A stretch of DNA of 64,000 bases from the NCBI GenBank assembly GCA_947495685.1, contig CANLZY010000010.1, positions 62,001-126,000 of the forward strand, read 5' to 3'. The position numbers were made by a program, and so were the translations under genes. How positions within the stretch are numbered: position 1 is the first letter of the stretch; each line of letters starts with the position of its first letter. This document shows, piece after piece, positions 1-9,305 of the stretch. This DNA is from an uncultured Tropicimonas sp. Lineage in GTDB: Bacteria; Pseudomonadota; Alphaproteobacteria; Rhodobacterales; Rhodobacteraceae. The notes below the pieces were generated by a model, which saw only the letters and a list, made by a program, of their open reading frames with translations, made no database searches and had not been told where the DNA came from.

Positions 1-148
1 GGGCTTTTCCGGCATGGCGGGAAAGTCTCCTGAATTTCATCTCACCTTCGACCCTATCGCCCGCCGTTTGGCAAAAGAAGGGATTTTCGCCTGCGCATTG
101 CCGAATATTCTTAAATGCATTCCACCCAGTTTTGACAGGCCCCGAACC

Positions 149-3100
149 ATGACCGAGACGCTCTCCTCTGCCCGTGCGCGCCTGCGTGCCCTGCACATGC
201 CCGACGAAGCCAGCCAACTGGACGTGTTGACCGCAATGGCCGACCTGGACGACGGAGCGCGCGCGTCGATCTGTGCCGCCGCCGCGAGTCTAGTCGAGGC
301 GATCCGCGGCTCCGACGATCCGGGCATGATGGAGATGTTCCTGGCCCAGTACGGCCTGTCCACCGACGAGGGCATCGCCCTGATGTGCCTGGCCGAAGCG
401 CTGTTGCGGGTCCCCGACGCCGCCACCATCGACGCACTGATCGAGGACAAGATCGCACCGTCGGACTGGAACCGGCACATGCGCAAATCGGCCTCGATGC
501 TGGTCAACGCCTCCACCTGGGCGCTGATGCTGACGGGCAAGGTTCTGGATGACGAGCAGGCCGGGCTGGCCGGGACCCTGCGCGGCGCCGTGCGCCGGCT
601 GGGCGAGCCGGTGATCCGGACCGCCGTGGGTCAGGCGATGAAGCAGATGGGAAACCAGTTCGTGCTGGGCGAGACCATAGACAGCGCCCTGAAACGCGCC
701 GCCAGGATGGAGGCCAAGGGCTACGCCTATTCCTATGACATGCTGGGCGAAGCCGCACGCACCGAGGCCGACGCGCTGCGGTACCACCGTGCCTACCTGG
801 CCGCGATCGAAGCCATCGCTCCGGCGGCCAAGGGCGATTGCCTGCGCTCCAACCCCGGCATCTCGGTCAAGCTGTCGGCGCTGCACCCGCGCTTCGAGGT
901 CAGTCAGCGCGACCGGGTCATGCGCGAACTGGTGCCGCGCGTGCGTGACCTTGCATTGGCCAGCAAACACGCTGGCATGGGGCTGAACATCGACGCCGAG
1001 GAGGCGGACCGGCTGGAACTGACGCTGGAGGTGTTCGAGGCCGTGGCCCGCGATCCGGCGCTTGCCGGCTGGAACGGGTTTGGCACCGTCATCCAGGCCT
1101 ATGGTCCGCGCGCCACGGCGGCCATCGACTGGGTCATTGCACTGGCCGACGAGCTCGACCGCCGGTTCACCGTGCGGCTGGTCAAGGGCGCTTACTGGGA
1201 CGCGGAAATCAAGCGCGCCCAGGTGATGGGGTTGAAGGGCTTCCCGGTCTTTACCCGCAAGCCGGTGACAGATGTCAGCTATATCGCCTGCGCGCGCAAA
1301 CTGCTGAACGCCACCCACCGGATCTATCCGCAATTTGCCACCCACAACGCCCATTCCGCCGCCGCGATCCTGAACATGGGCACCGACCGGGAGGCGTTCG
1401 AATTCCAGCGCCTGCATGGCATGGGCGAGCGGCTGCACCAGATCGTCAAGGATGCCGAGGGCACCCATTGCCGGATCTATGCCCCCGTTGGCGCCCACCG
1501 CGACCTGCTGGCCTATCTCGTGCGCCGACTGCTGGAAAACGGTGCCAACAGTTCGTTCGTCAACCAGATCGTCGATGCGGCAGTGCCAGCCACCGAAGTC
1601 GCCCGCGATCCCTTCGATCAGGCCCGTGCCGCATTGGCCCGCCCGACGCCAGTCATTGCCCCCGCCGATATCTTTGGCGGCGGGCGCCGCAATGCACGCG
1701 GCTGGGACCTGACCGACCCCGAGGACCTGACCGAGATCGACGCTGCGCGGGCGCCGTTCCGGACCAGTCAGGCCACCGCCGGGCCGGTCATCTGCGGCAT
1801 CGAACAGGACGGGCCGGACCTGACGGTGGTGAACCCTGCCAACCCCGCCGACATCGTCGGAACCGTGGTCGAGGCCACTGCGGAGCAGATCGAGCAAGCC
1901 ATTGCCAGTGCGCAGCCATGGGACGCCGCCCCGGCGGAACGCGCCGCAGTGTTGAACCGGGCTGCCGACCTCTACGAGGAAAACTTCGGCCTGTTCTTCG
2001 CGCTGGCCGCCCGCGAGGCCGGCAAGATCCAAATGGATGCGGTTGGAGAACTGCGCGAAGCGGTCGACTTCCTGCGCTACTACGCAAGTCGCATCTTGCA
2101 CCTGGACCGACCCGCGCGGGGCACATTTGCCTGCATCTCGCCCTGGAACTTCCCGCTGGCGATCTTCACCGGGCAATTGTCTGCGGCCCTGGCCGCCGGA
2201 AATGCCGTCATCGCCAAACCGGCCGAACAGACCCCCCTGATCGCCGCCGCCGCCGTGCGGCTGTTGCTACAGGCCGGCGTGCCCGGAACAGCGCTGCAAC
2301 TGCTGCCGGGACGGGGCGAAACCGTGGGCGCGGCGCTGACCTCGGATGCCCGCATCGACGGGCTGTGCTTTACCGGCGGCACCGACACCGCGCAGATCAT
2401 CCACCGGTCGATGGCAGGCACGCTGGCGCCGGGCGCGCCGCTGATCGCTGAAACCGGCGGGTTGAACGCGATGATCGTGGACAGCACCGCCCTGCCCGAA
2501 CAGGCGGTGCGCGATATCCTCGCCTCGGCCTTCCAGAGCGCGGGCCAGCGCTGTTCAGCGTTGCGCTGCCTCTATGTGCAGGAAGACATCGCCGATGGCC
2601 TGCTGGGGATGCTCACGGGCGCGATGCAATGTCTGCGTCCGGGCGATCCATGGCTGCTGTCGACCGATATCGGCCCGGTCATCGATGCCGAGGCCAAGGG
2701 CATGATCGACGCCCATGTCGCCCGGGCCGAGGCCGAAGGGCGGTTGGTCGTGCGCCTGTCCGCCCCCGCAACCGGGCTGTTCTGTGGCCCTGCGGTGATC
2801 CGGGTGGACGGGATCGCGGCGTTGGGTCGCGAGATCTTTGGCCCGGTGCTGCATGTCGCGACCTTCAAGGCGGCGGATCTCGACAAGGTCATCGACGACA
2901 TCAATGCCACCGGCTACGGACTGACCTTTGGCCTGCACACCCGCATCGACGATCGGGTGCAATCGGTGGTGGACCGCGTCACTGCCGGCAACCTCTATGT
3001 GAACCGCAACCAGATCGGCGCGGTGGTCGGCAGCCAGCCCTTCGGGGGCGAGGGCCTGTCAGGCACCGGGCCAAAGGCCGGCGGGCCGCATTACCTGACC

Positions 3101-3601
3101 CGCTTTGCGCGCCCCGACGCCATCGAGGCACAGGATGGGTTCGAGACCGATGCCGATGTCGCGCAGGTCCAGGCCGCACTTCTTTCTGCGGCGTCCAATG
3201 CCGGACCGGTCAGCCATGCGGACCTGCCGGGGCCGACGGGCGAATCCAACCGCCTGACCAGCCTGGCCCGCCCACCGATCCTCTGCCTTGGACCGGGGCT
3301 CGAAACGGTGACGGCGCAGGTCGCGGCGGTGACATCGGCGGGCGGCATTGCGGTGCCGGTGTCGGGTGCGGTGCCGGTCGATGCGCTGTCCGCGATCAGC
3401 GGGCTTGGGGGCGTTGTCTGGTGGGGCGATACCCCAACTGCAACCCGGATCCGGCAGGCTCTGGCAGCCCGTCCCGGTGCCATCCTTCCCCTCGTGACGG
3501 ATGCCGGCGATGCGGCGGCGTTCGTGCTGGAGCGGCACGTCTGCGTCGACACCACGGCCTCGGGCGGCAACGCGGCCCTGTTGGCCGCCGTTGGCGAATA
3601 A
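149..3601 (+). CDS. putA: Bifunctional proline dehydrogenase / glutamate-semialdehyde dehydrogenase PutA
   Basis: Oxidises proline to glutamate in two steps: a flavin-dependent proline dehydrogenase passes electrons to quinone at the membrane, and an NAD+-dependent aldehyde dehydrogenase finishes the job, with channelling between the sites. The PRODH barrel lies in roughly residues 170-470 and shows the substrate motif RLVKGAYWDAE (about 341-351). The ALDH half shows SPWNFPLAIF (about 665), a general-base Glu in AETGG (E768) and the catalytic Cys in AGQRCS (C802). The protein is 1150 residues and has no N-terminal ribbon-helix-helix DNA-binding domain, so it is not the autorepressing E. coli type; a C-terminal extension of about 130 residues follows the ALDH fold. 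An upstream in-frame ATG at 14 exists, but the sequence before 149 does not look like PutA and MTETLSSARARL is a normal family start. Stand-alone gene; its regulator is not in the window. Confidence 0.96.
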   Translation: MTETLSSARARLRALHMPDEASQLDVLTAMADLDDGARASICAAAASLVEAIRGSDDPGMMEMFLAQYGLSTDEGIALMCLAEALLRVPDAATIDALIEDKIAPSDWNRHMRKSASMLVNASTWALMLTGKVLDDEQAGLAGTLRGAVRRLGEPVIRTAVGQAMKQMGNQFVLGETIDSALKRAARMEAKGYAYSYDMLGEAARTEADALRYHRAYLAAIEAIAPAAKGDCLRSNPGISVKLSALHPRFEVSQRDRVMRELVPRVRDLALASKHAGMGLNIDAEEADRLELTLEVFEAVARDPALAGWNGFGTVIQAYGPRATAAIDWVIALADELDRRFTVRLVKGAYWDAEIKRAQVMGLKGFPVFTRKPVTDVSYIACARKLLNATHRIYPQFATHNAHSAAAILNMGTDREAFEFQRLHGMGERLHQIVKDAEGTHCRIYAPVGAHRDLLAYLVRRLLENGANSSFVNQIVDAAVPATEVARDPFDQARAALARPTPVIAPADIFGGGRRNARGWDLTDPEDLTEIDAARAPFRTSQATAGPVICGIEQDGPDLTVVNPANPADIVGTVVEATAEQIEQAIASAQPWDAAPAERAAVLNRAADLYEENFGLFFALAAREAGKIQMDAVGELREAVDFLRYYASRILHLDRPARGTFACISPWNFPLAIFTGQLSAALAAGNAVIAKPAEQTPLIAAAAVRLLLQAGVPGTALQLLPGRGETVGAALTSDARIDGLCFTGGTDTAQIIHRSMAGTLAPGAPLIAETGGLNAMIVDSTALPEQAVRDILASAFQSAGQRCSALRCLYVQEDIADGLLGMLTGAMQCLRPGDPWLLSTDIGPVIDAEAKGMIDAHVARAEAEGRLVVRLSAPATGLFCGPAVIRVDGIAALGREIFGPVLHVATFKAADLDKVIDDINATGYGLTFGLHTRIDDRVQSVVDRVTAGNLYVNRNQIGAVVGSQPFGGEGLSGTGPKAGGPHYLTRFARPDAIEAQDGFETDADVAQVQAALLSAASNAGPVSHADLPGPTGESNRLTSLARPPILCLGPGLETVTAQVAAVTSAGGIAVPVSGAVPVDALSAISGLGGVVWWGDTPTATRIRQALAARPGAILPLVTDAGDAAAFVLERHVCVDTTASGGNAALLAAVGE

Positions 3602-3621
3602 CCGGCCGCTTGCATACGCTA

Positions 3622-3640
3622 GTATACAGTGGCAAGGAAT
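3622..3640. promoter_or_regulatory. GTATAC-centred operator-like site before the AbrB-type gene
   Basis: The 55-base gap between putA and the next gene contains GCATAC, four bases, then GTATAC, flanked as TAGTATACAG. GTATAC cores of this kind are typical half-site pairs of FCD-type GntR regulators. No such regulator is visible nearby, so this is only a candidate site. Confidence 0.25.
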
Positions 3641-3656
3641 GGGCAGGAGATTGCCC

Positions 3657-4733
3657 ATGACCCTGCCCCCTTCCTCGCTCTGGCCCAAGATGCTGCTTGC
3701 CGCGCTGATCGGCGTCCCGTCCGCGTTGATGGCGTCGTGGCTTGGCATGCCGCTGCCGTGGATGCTGGGGCCGATGCTGGGCTGCGGGGTTGCGGCACTG
3801 GCCGGCGCCCGGGTCAGCGCCCCCGGCTGGCTGCGCCCACTGGTCATGCCGATCATCGGGGTCATGCTGGGCTCGGGCTTCCACCCGGAGATCCTCGATC
3901 ACATGTTCACCTGGACCGGCACGCTGCTGATGCTGCCGCTGTTCCTGCTGGTGGCCACCGCCGTCAGCTTTACCTTCTATCGTGTGGTTGGCGGCTATGA
4001 TCCGGTGACAGCTTTCTTCAGCGCCGCGCCTGGCGGGCTGAACGACATGGTCCTGATGGGCGGCGAGGCCGGTGGCGACGAAACCAAGATCGCCCTGGCC
4101 CACGCATTGCGGGTCTTCCTTGTCATCTCGGCCATCGCGCTGGTGTTTGCGGTGGCGCTCAACATCCGGGCCGTGCGCGGCCCCGGGTCCTGGGTCGGAC
4201 TGAACGACCTGTCGCTCAGCGACATCGTTCTCCTGACGGCCTGCGCGATATTGGGCATCCTGCTGGGTAAGGCCCTGCGCCTGCCCGCCCGTCAGATGTT
4301 CGGCCCGATGCTGCTGAGCGCCGCCGCCCATTTGACCGGGATCGTCACCGTGCCACCGCCCACCCTGCTTGTCATCATCAGCCAGATCACCATCGGCACG
4401 ATGCTGGGCTGCCGGTTTGCAGGGATCAGCCTGAAGACGATGGGCCGCGACCTGGTGTTGGGCCTAGTCGCGACGCTGCTGCTGCTGGGGGTCACCACAG
4501 TGTTTGCCGCCCTGCTCGGGCCATTGACTGGCACGTCACTGTCACAGGGCGTGCTGGCGTTCTCGCCCGGCGGGCTGACCGAAATGTCCTTGCTGGCACT
4601 GTCGATGCACCAGGACGTCGCCTATGTCTCGACCAGCCACATCGCCCGGATCGTGTTGGTCATCTTTGGAATGCAGATCCTGTTTCGCGCCATCGGCAAG
4701 CGGCTGACCTCCGCCCCAAAAGACAAAAATTAA
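3657..4733 (+). CDS. AbrB-type (PF05145) multi-pass membrane protein, putative transporter
   Basis: A 358-residue very hydrophobic protein with about ten membrane segments arranged as an internal duplication: the pattern GMPLPWMLGPM near the N terminus recurs as RLPARQMFGPMLL in the second half, and each half carries a glycine-rich motif (SAAPGGLNDMVLMG and FSPGGLTEMSLLAL). This matches the family of E. coli AbrB, often labelled 'ammonia monooxygenase' or 'AbrB transcriptional regulator' in databases; both labels mislead, since it is an integral membrane protein with no DNA-binding domain, and its substrate is unknown. Start ATG 3657 follows GGCAGGAGA. It sits 55 bases after putA in the same direction. 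A second member of the family is encoded at 58929-59969. Confidence 0.85.
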   Translation: MTLPPSSLWPKMLLAALIGVPSALMASWLGMPLPWMLGPMLGCGVAALAGARVSAPGWLRPLVMPIIGVMLGSGFHPEILDHMFTWTGTLLMLPLFLLVATAVSFTFYRVVGGYDPVTAFFSAAPGGLNDMVLMGGEAGGDETKIALAHALRVFLVISAIALVFAVALNIRAVRGPGSWVGLNDLSLSDIVLLTACAILGILLGKALRLPARQMFGPMLLSAAAHLTGIVTVPPPTLLVIISQITIGTMLGCRFAGISLKTMGRDLVLGLVATLLLLGVTTVFAALLGPLTGTSLSQGVLAFSPGGLTEMSLLALSMHQDVAYVSTSHIARIVLVIFGMQILFRAIGKRLTSAPKDKN

Positions 4734-4925
4734 CTCCATTACAATACAGTACCGGCCATTTCTCAGGTTCCGAACCACCTGCGCATCCGGACAGGAAACG
4801 ACTGACCGACAGCCGCAAAGATCACTCGGGGCCTGGCTGCCTACCCCAGTCGTCACCGCCAACACCATCAGCCCGCGCTTCACCGCGCCCTTGCCGAGCG
4901 GCGTCGGACAGGTATCCTGCTCGCC

Positions 4926-5255
4926 ATGTCAGACCCCGTTTCCTCGATCCGCAATCTCGGCCCGGCGATGGATGCCGCTTGTGCCCGGGCCGGCATCACC
5001 TCTGCCAAGCAACTGCGCAGGCTTGGCACCGACGAGACCTATCGCAGATTGCTGCAAACCGGCACCCGGCCGCATTTCATCGGCTACTACGTCATCGAGA
5101 TGGGGCTGCAGGGCCGCCCCTGGAACGATTGCCGTGGCGCCGAAAAGATCGCCCTGCGCAAACGGTTCGACGCCATCGTCGCCAGCGCCCACGACCGTGG
5201 CCTGTCCGAGCTGGAACGGATTCTCGACGAGATTGGCGTGATTGACCGCAGCTGA
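4926..5255 (+). CDS. TfoX C-terminal-domain protein
   Basis: A 109-residue protein consisting of a TfoX/Sxy C-terminal domain: the N-terminal part reads IRNLGPAMDAACARAGITSA followed by a helix-hairpin-helix-like stretch LRRLGTDETYRRLL, which is the family hallmark. Full-length TfoX/Sxy proteins, which drive competence gene expression in gammaproteobacteria, also carry an N-terminal TfoX domain that is missing here. In Rhodobacterales such stand-alone proteins are common and their role is not established. The 192 bases upstream hold no recognised gene or clear promoter. The ATG at 4926 has only a weak ribosome binding site (GGACAGG). Confidence 0.8.
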   Translation: MSDPVSSIRNLGPAMDAACARAGITSAKQLRRLGTDETYRRLLQTGTRPHFIGYYVIEMGLQGRPWNDCRGAEKIALRKRFDAIVASAHDRGLSELERILDEIGVIDRS

Positions 5256-5336
5256 CCCACGCGCTCCGGTTTTTCATGGATTTTTCCAGGGCGATCGGCT
5301 TTCCTTGCGGAAACCCGAAGTCTCACGCGAGTATTC

Positions 5337-6617
5337 ATGCCCCCAGTATCGCCCTCCGACCTGCCACCGGCCTATGAAAAGGCCGTGTCGCTGGCCGACT
5401 CGGCCGTCGCGGCCTTTGAACAGCACGATCTGGACGAGGCACTTGCGCTGACCGGTCAGGCCATCGCCACCGACGCGCTGTCGCCACGGGACGCCACCCG
5501 GCTGGTCGAACTGTTGCGGGCCTTGGGGGAAACCGACATGTCGGCCAAGCTGGCCGCCGACACCCTGAGCGAAATCGAGGCCCTTGCCGCCCTGGCGCAG
5601 GAAGACCCCGAGGCGCTGACGGAGCTCGGGCATCTCAGCCTGGAACTCGAACGGCACGATCTGGCGGAAGCGATGCTGATGCGGGCCCACGAGCTGGGCG
5701 ACACGTCGGGCAAACCGGAAATCCTGTTGCTTCACATCCTGCTGGAACGGGGCGAGCCGCAACTGCTTTTGCAGGTCTGGGAGACGTTCCTGAATAAGAC
5801 CCCCGAGCAGGCGAAATATGGCCTGTTCCTGGCGCGCGGCCTGGCGCACTTCGGATATCGCAAGCACGCTGAACATGTTCTGATCGCCGCCGAACCGCTG
5901 TATCGCGACAATCGGCAGGCGTATGAGGAGACGCTGGCGAATGTCCGTGGCGAGCCGGGCAAGATGCCGCAACAGGAAATGGCGGCGATGCTGTTCGACA
6001 TGGGCGCCGATTCCTATGACGAGAACCTTCAGGCCATCGGAAATGCAGGACCGATGATGATCGCCCGGATGCTGCGGCACCTGGAGCTTTCGCCGGACGC
6101 GAGCCTGCAGGTGCTGGACGCCGGCTGTGGCACCGGGCTCTGCGCCCCGTTCTTGCGTCCGTTTGCGGCGCATCTGCTGGGTTGCGATGTCTCGGTCAAG
6201 ATGCTGGAACTGTGCCGGGAAAAACAGCTCTACGACGCGCTGGCCCGCACCGACCTTGCCCTGCCCGAAACCTACGCCCCCGGCCCATACGATCTGGTCG
6301 TGTCGGGCGACGTATTTGTCTATTTCCAGGATCTCGAACCGGTTCTGAGCAGCATCGCCTCGGTGTTGAAACCCGGTGGCTGGGTGATCTTCACGGTCGA
6401 GGATTGCACCGACGAGGCGCCGGAACTTGGCTACGCCATCCGCAGTTCTGGCCGGACGGCCCATGCATCGGGCCATCTGGCGAAAACGCTCGCAAAGGCC
6501 GGATTCGCGGCGCCAGAGGCGGAGTTCACGGACGTCCTGCGACGAGAGTTCCGCAGCCCGATCACGGGACGGGCCATCGCGGCCCGCAAACTGGCGCCGA
6601 CTGGCGAGACGTCCTGA
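5337..6617 (+). CDS. TPR-repeat SAM-dependent methyltransferase
   Basis: A 426-residue soluble protein. The first ~230 residues are alpha-helical tetratricopeptide-like repeats (for example EALALTGQAIATDALSPRDA). The last ~190 form a class I Rossmann methyltransferase with motif I LDAGCGTG (about residues 260-267), an acidic motif II region (LLGCDVSVKML) and a motif IV/V stretch YDLVVSGDVFVYF. The substrate is unknown; the TPR part suggests a protein partner or substrate. It stands alone between the TfoX-like gene and convergent ndk. Confidence 0.85.
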   Translation: MPPVSPSDLPPAYEKAVSLADSAVAAFEQHDLDEALALTGQAIATDALSPRDATRLVELLRALGETDMSAKLAADTLSEIEALAALAQEDPEALTELGHLSLELERHDLAEAMLMRAHELGDTSGKPEILLLHILLERGEPQLLLQVWETFLNKTPEQAKYGLFLARGLAHFGYRKHAEHVLIAAEPLYRDNRQAYEETLANVRGEPGKMPQQEMAAMLFDMGADSYDENLQAIGNAGPMMIARMLRHLELSPDASLQVLDAGCGTGLCAPFLRPFAAHLLGCDVSVKMLELCREKQLYDALARTDLALPETYAPGPYDLVVSGDVFVYFQDLEPVLSSIASVLKPGGWVIFTVEDCTDEAPELGYAIRSSGRTAHASGHLAKTLAKAGFAAPEAEFTDVLRREFRSPITGRAIAARKLAPTGETS

Positions 6618-6660
6618 GACCACGGACGGCCCGACACCTCCGCCCGACGACGCACTTCAC

Positions 6661-6697
6661 CAAAACAAACGGGCCGGCCCCCAAAGGGACCGGCCCG
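6661..6697 (-). terminator. Intrinsic terminator of ndk
   Basis: On the minus strand, 40 bases past the ndk stop, CGGGCCGG pairs with CCGGCCCG, extended by GGG/CCC across a one-base bulge, and the stem is followed by TTTGTTTT. This is a canonical Rho-independent terminator between convergent genes. Confidence 0.85.
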
Positions 6698-6738
6698 AAT
6701 TTCCATTAGGCCGTTTCGGGCACACGACCCGAGGTGCG

Positions 6739-7161
6739 TCAGCCGACCAGTTCGAGGCCCGAGAAGAAGTAGGCAATCTCGACGGCAGCGGTTTCCGGAG
6801 CATCGGAGCCGTGCACGGAGTTTTCCCCCACCGACTCGGCAAACTCGGCGCGGACCGTGCCGGGGGCTGCGTCGGCCGGGTTGGTCGCGCCCATGACTTC
6901 GCGGTTCTTTGCAATGGCGCCTTCGCCTTCGAGAACCTGAACGACGACCGGCTCGGAGGCCATGAAGTCGCACAGTTCGCCGTAGAACGGGCGCTCGGCG
7001 TGAACGGCATAGAACACGCCGGCCTGGGCCGGGGTCAGGTGAATGCGCTTCTGGGCGACGATGCGCAGGCCGGCATCCTCGAACTTGGCATTGATCTTGC
7101 CGGTCAGGTTCCGCTTGGTGGCGTCGGGCTTGATGATGGAGAGCGTGCGTTCGAGAGCCAT
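6739..7161 (-). CDS. ndk: Nucleoside diphosphate kinase
   Basis: Transfers the gamma phosphate between nucleoside triphosphates and diphosphates through a phospho-histidine. The 140-residue length is exactly that of the family. The active-site motif [13 protein letters not shown] places the catalytic His at residue 117, and the N terminus [11 protein letters not shown] and the nucleotide-binding stretch [14 protein letters not shown] are standard. The ribosome binding site is a GGGG run about 8 bases before the ATG. Monocistronic, with its own terminator. Confidence 0.98.
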   Translation of the reverse strand: MALERTLSIIKPDATKRNLTGKINAKFEDAGLRIVAQKRIHLTPAQAGVFYAVHAERPFYGELCDFMASEPVVVQVLEGEGAIAKNREVMGATNPADAAPGTVRAEFAESVGENSVHGSDAPETAAVEIAYFFSGLELVG

Positions 7162-7356
7162 TGGAATACCCCTATAGGCGATGTTGAATTTGGCCGCGCA
7201 GTATCATGGGGAACTGGTGTTGGAAAGCCCTCCAAGGGCGGTTCACGGCTCCGAAACGTCGCCAACACTCCACGAATTGCATGCGACGGGGCGCAAGCTG
7301 TCTGCAAGAGGTCACACGGCGTTGACAGTTCGGCGGGGCTGGGGCAGAGGCTGCGC

Positions 7357-9207
7357 ATGCTCAAGCTCAATGATATCTCCTATTCCATCGAAGGCCGCCC
7401 GTTGATCGAGAACGCCTCGGCCGTCATCCCCTCCGGACACAAGGTCGGGGTGGTCGGGCGAAACGGCACCGGAAAGACCACGTTGTTCCGCCTGATCCGG
7501 GGCGAGTTGTCGCTGGAAGGCGGATCGATTTCCATGCCGCGCGGCGCGCGGATCGGCGGCGTCTCGCAGGAGGTGCCCGGCAACGAGGTGTCCCTGATCG
7601 ATACCGTCCTGGCGGCAGATGTCGAACGCGCCGCCCTGCTCGTCGAAGCCGAGACCGCGACAGACCCAGGGCGCATTGCCGAGATACAGACCCGGCTGAG
7701 CGATATCGACGCCTGGTCGGCCGAGGGTCGGGCCAGTTCGATCCTGCGGGGGCTCGGGTTCGAGCCGGAAAAACAATCCATGCCCTGCTCGGCCTTTTCC
7801 GGCGGTTGGCGGATGCGTGTGGCACTGGCGGCGGTGCTGTTCTCGCAGCCCGACCTGCTGCTGTTGGACGAACCGACCAACTATCTGGACCTCGAAGGCG
7901 CGCTCTGGCTGGAGACCTACCTGACCCGGTACCCGCACACGGTGCTGATTGTCAGCCACGACCGGGCATTGCTGAACAGGTCCGTCGGGGCCATTCTGCA
8001 CCTTGAGGACCGAAAACTGACGCTGTACCGGGGCGGCTATGACGCCTTTGCCGAAACGCGTGCGGCGCGGCTGGCCGGGGCGGAATCGGAAAATCGCAAG
8101 ATCGAGGCGCGTCGGGCGCACCTGCAAAGCTTTGTCGACCGGTTTCGTGCCAAGGCCTCCAAGGCGGTACAGGCACAGTCCCGGCTGAAGATGATCGAAA
8201 AACTCAAGCCGATCTCGACGCCGCAGGAAGCCGCCCTGCGTCGCTTCACCTTTCCCGAGCCCGAAGAACTGTCGCCGCCGATCATTGCGACCGAGGGCGT
8301 TTCAATCGGCTATGACGAGACCACGATCCTGTCGCGGTTGAACCTGCGCATCGATCAGGACGACCGGATTGCGCTTCTGGGCAAGAACGGCGAGGGAAAA
8401 TCGACATTGTCGAAGTTCCTGGCCGGTCGGCTTGACGCACAAAAGGGTCAGATCACCCGCGCCAACAAACTGCGGGTGGGGTATTTCGCCCAGCATCAGG
8501 TGGACGAGCTGTTCATCGACGAAACACCGCTGGAGCACATCCGCCGCCTGCGCCCCGACGAGGGCCAGGGCAAGCTGCGTGCGCGGCTGGGCGGGTTCGG
8601 CATTGGCGCCGAGCAGGCGGAAACGGTCGTTGGCCGGCTGTCGGGCGGGCAGAAGGCGCGGTTGAGCCTGATGCTGGCGACTCTGGATGCGCCTCATCTG
8701 CTGATCCTCGACGAACCGACGAACCACCTCGACATCGAAAGCCGCGAGGCGCTGGTGGTGGCGCTGACGGCCTACACGGGTGCGGTGATTCTGGTCAGCC
8801 ACGACCTGCACCTGCTGAGCCATGTCGCCGACCGGCTGTGGCTGGTGTCGAACGGACAGGTCTCCCCCTTCGAACGTGACCTCGAAGCCTATCGCAACAT
8901 GCTGCTGGATCGGGACCGCCCGGAGAAGCCGAAAGAACCCGCCAAGCCGAAGCGCACCCCGCAGACGGTGATCCAGGAGTTGAAGTCCGAAGTGAGGAAA
9001 TGCGAGCAACGCACGGAGAAACTTCAAGAAATGCACGCCACGCTTTCCGAGAGACTGGCCAATCCGCGGATCTATGACGAGGAAAACAGGGAAAAGCGGG
9101 ACCTGTGGCAGGGCAAGTTCACCGAGGTCGAAGCGGCGCTGGAACGCTCCGAGGCGCTCTGGATGGCAGCGGTGGAAAAGCTCGAAGCCGCGACCAAGGC
9201 CCGCTGA
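7357..9207 (+). CDS. ABC-F family ATP-binding protein (YheS/Uup-like)
   Basis: A 616-residue soluble protein with two ABC ATPase domains and no membrane segment, the hallmark of ABC-F proteins, which act on ribosomes rather than in transport. Domain 1 has Walker A GRNGTGKTT (residue 34 on), signature FSGGWRMRVALA and Walker B LLLLDEPTNYLD. Domain 2 has GKNGEGKST (about 341) and LSGGQKARLSL with LLILDEPTNHLD. The linker between the domains (about 245-315) is charged and helical, and the C-terminal tail is a coiled coil (VIQELKSEVRKCEQRTEKLQ). Length and layout fit the YheS subgroup. The reading frame is open far upstream, but MLKLNDISYSI at 7357 is the normal start. Confidence 0.92.
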   Translation: MLKLNDISYSIEGRPLIENASAVIPSGHKVGVVGRNGTGKTTLFRLIRGELSLEGGSISMPRGARIGGVSQEVPGNEVSLIDTVLAADVERAALLVEAETATDPGRIAEIQTRLSDIDAWSAEGRASSILRGLGFEPEKQSMPCSAFSGGWRMRVALAAVLFSQPDLLLLDEPTNYLDLEGALWLETYLTRYPHTVLIVSHDRALLNRSVGAILHLEDRKLTLYRGGYDAFAETRAARLAGAESENRKIEARRAHLQSFVDRFRAKASKAVQAQSRLKMIEKLKPISTPQEAALRRFTFPEPEELSPPIIATEGVSIGYDETTILSRLNLRIDQDDRIALLGKNGEGKSTLSKFLAGRLDAQKGQITRANKLRVGYFAQHQVDELFIDETPLEHIRRLRPDEGQGKLRARLGGFGIGAEQAETVVGRLSGGQKARLSLMLATLDAPHLLILDEPTNHLDIESREALVVALTAYTGAVILVSHDLHLLSHVADRLWLVSNGQVSPFERDLEAYRNMLLDRDRPEKPKEPAKPKRTPQTVIQELKSEVRKCEQRTEKLQEMHATLSERLANPRIYDEENREKRDLWQGKFTEVEAALERSEALWMAAVEKLEAATKAR

Positions 9208-9305
9208 CTCTGGCCGGCACCCTGCCCGGTTGACGACGCAATTGATGCGACGGTGCCGCGACGCTGGCAGGTGACAGGACCGGTCGCAGCCAGTAAGAGG
9301 GCGAC

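Noticed and set aside
290-2176. 628-residue open frame antisense to putA
   Set aside because: Typical shadow of a GC-rich gene; the product is low-complexity with no family features, while the sense strand is clear PutA.
5274-6623. 449-residue antisense frame over the TPR-methyltransferase
   Set aside because: It covers the same stretch as a clear methyltransferase gene and lacks any motif or ribosome binding site.
6427-7356. N-terminal extension of the ABC-F frame back to 6427
   Set aside because: It would run across the methyltransferase end, the ndk terminator and ndk on the other strand; the family start is at 7357.
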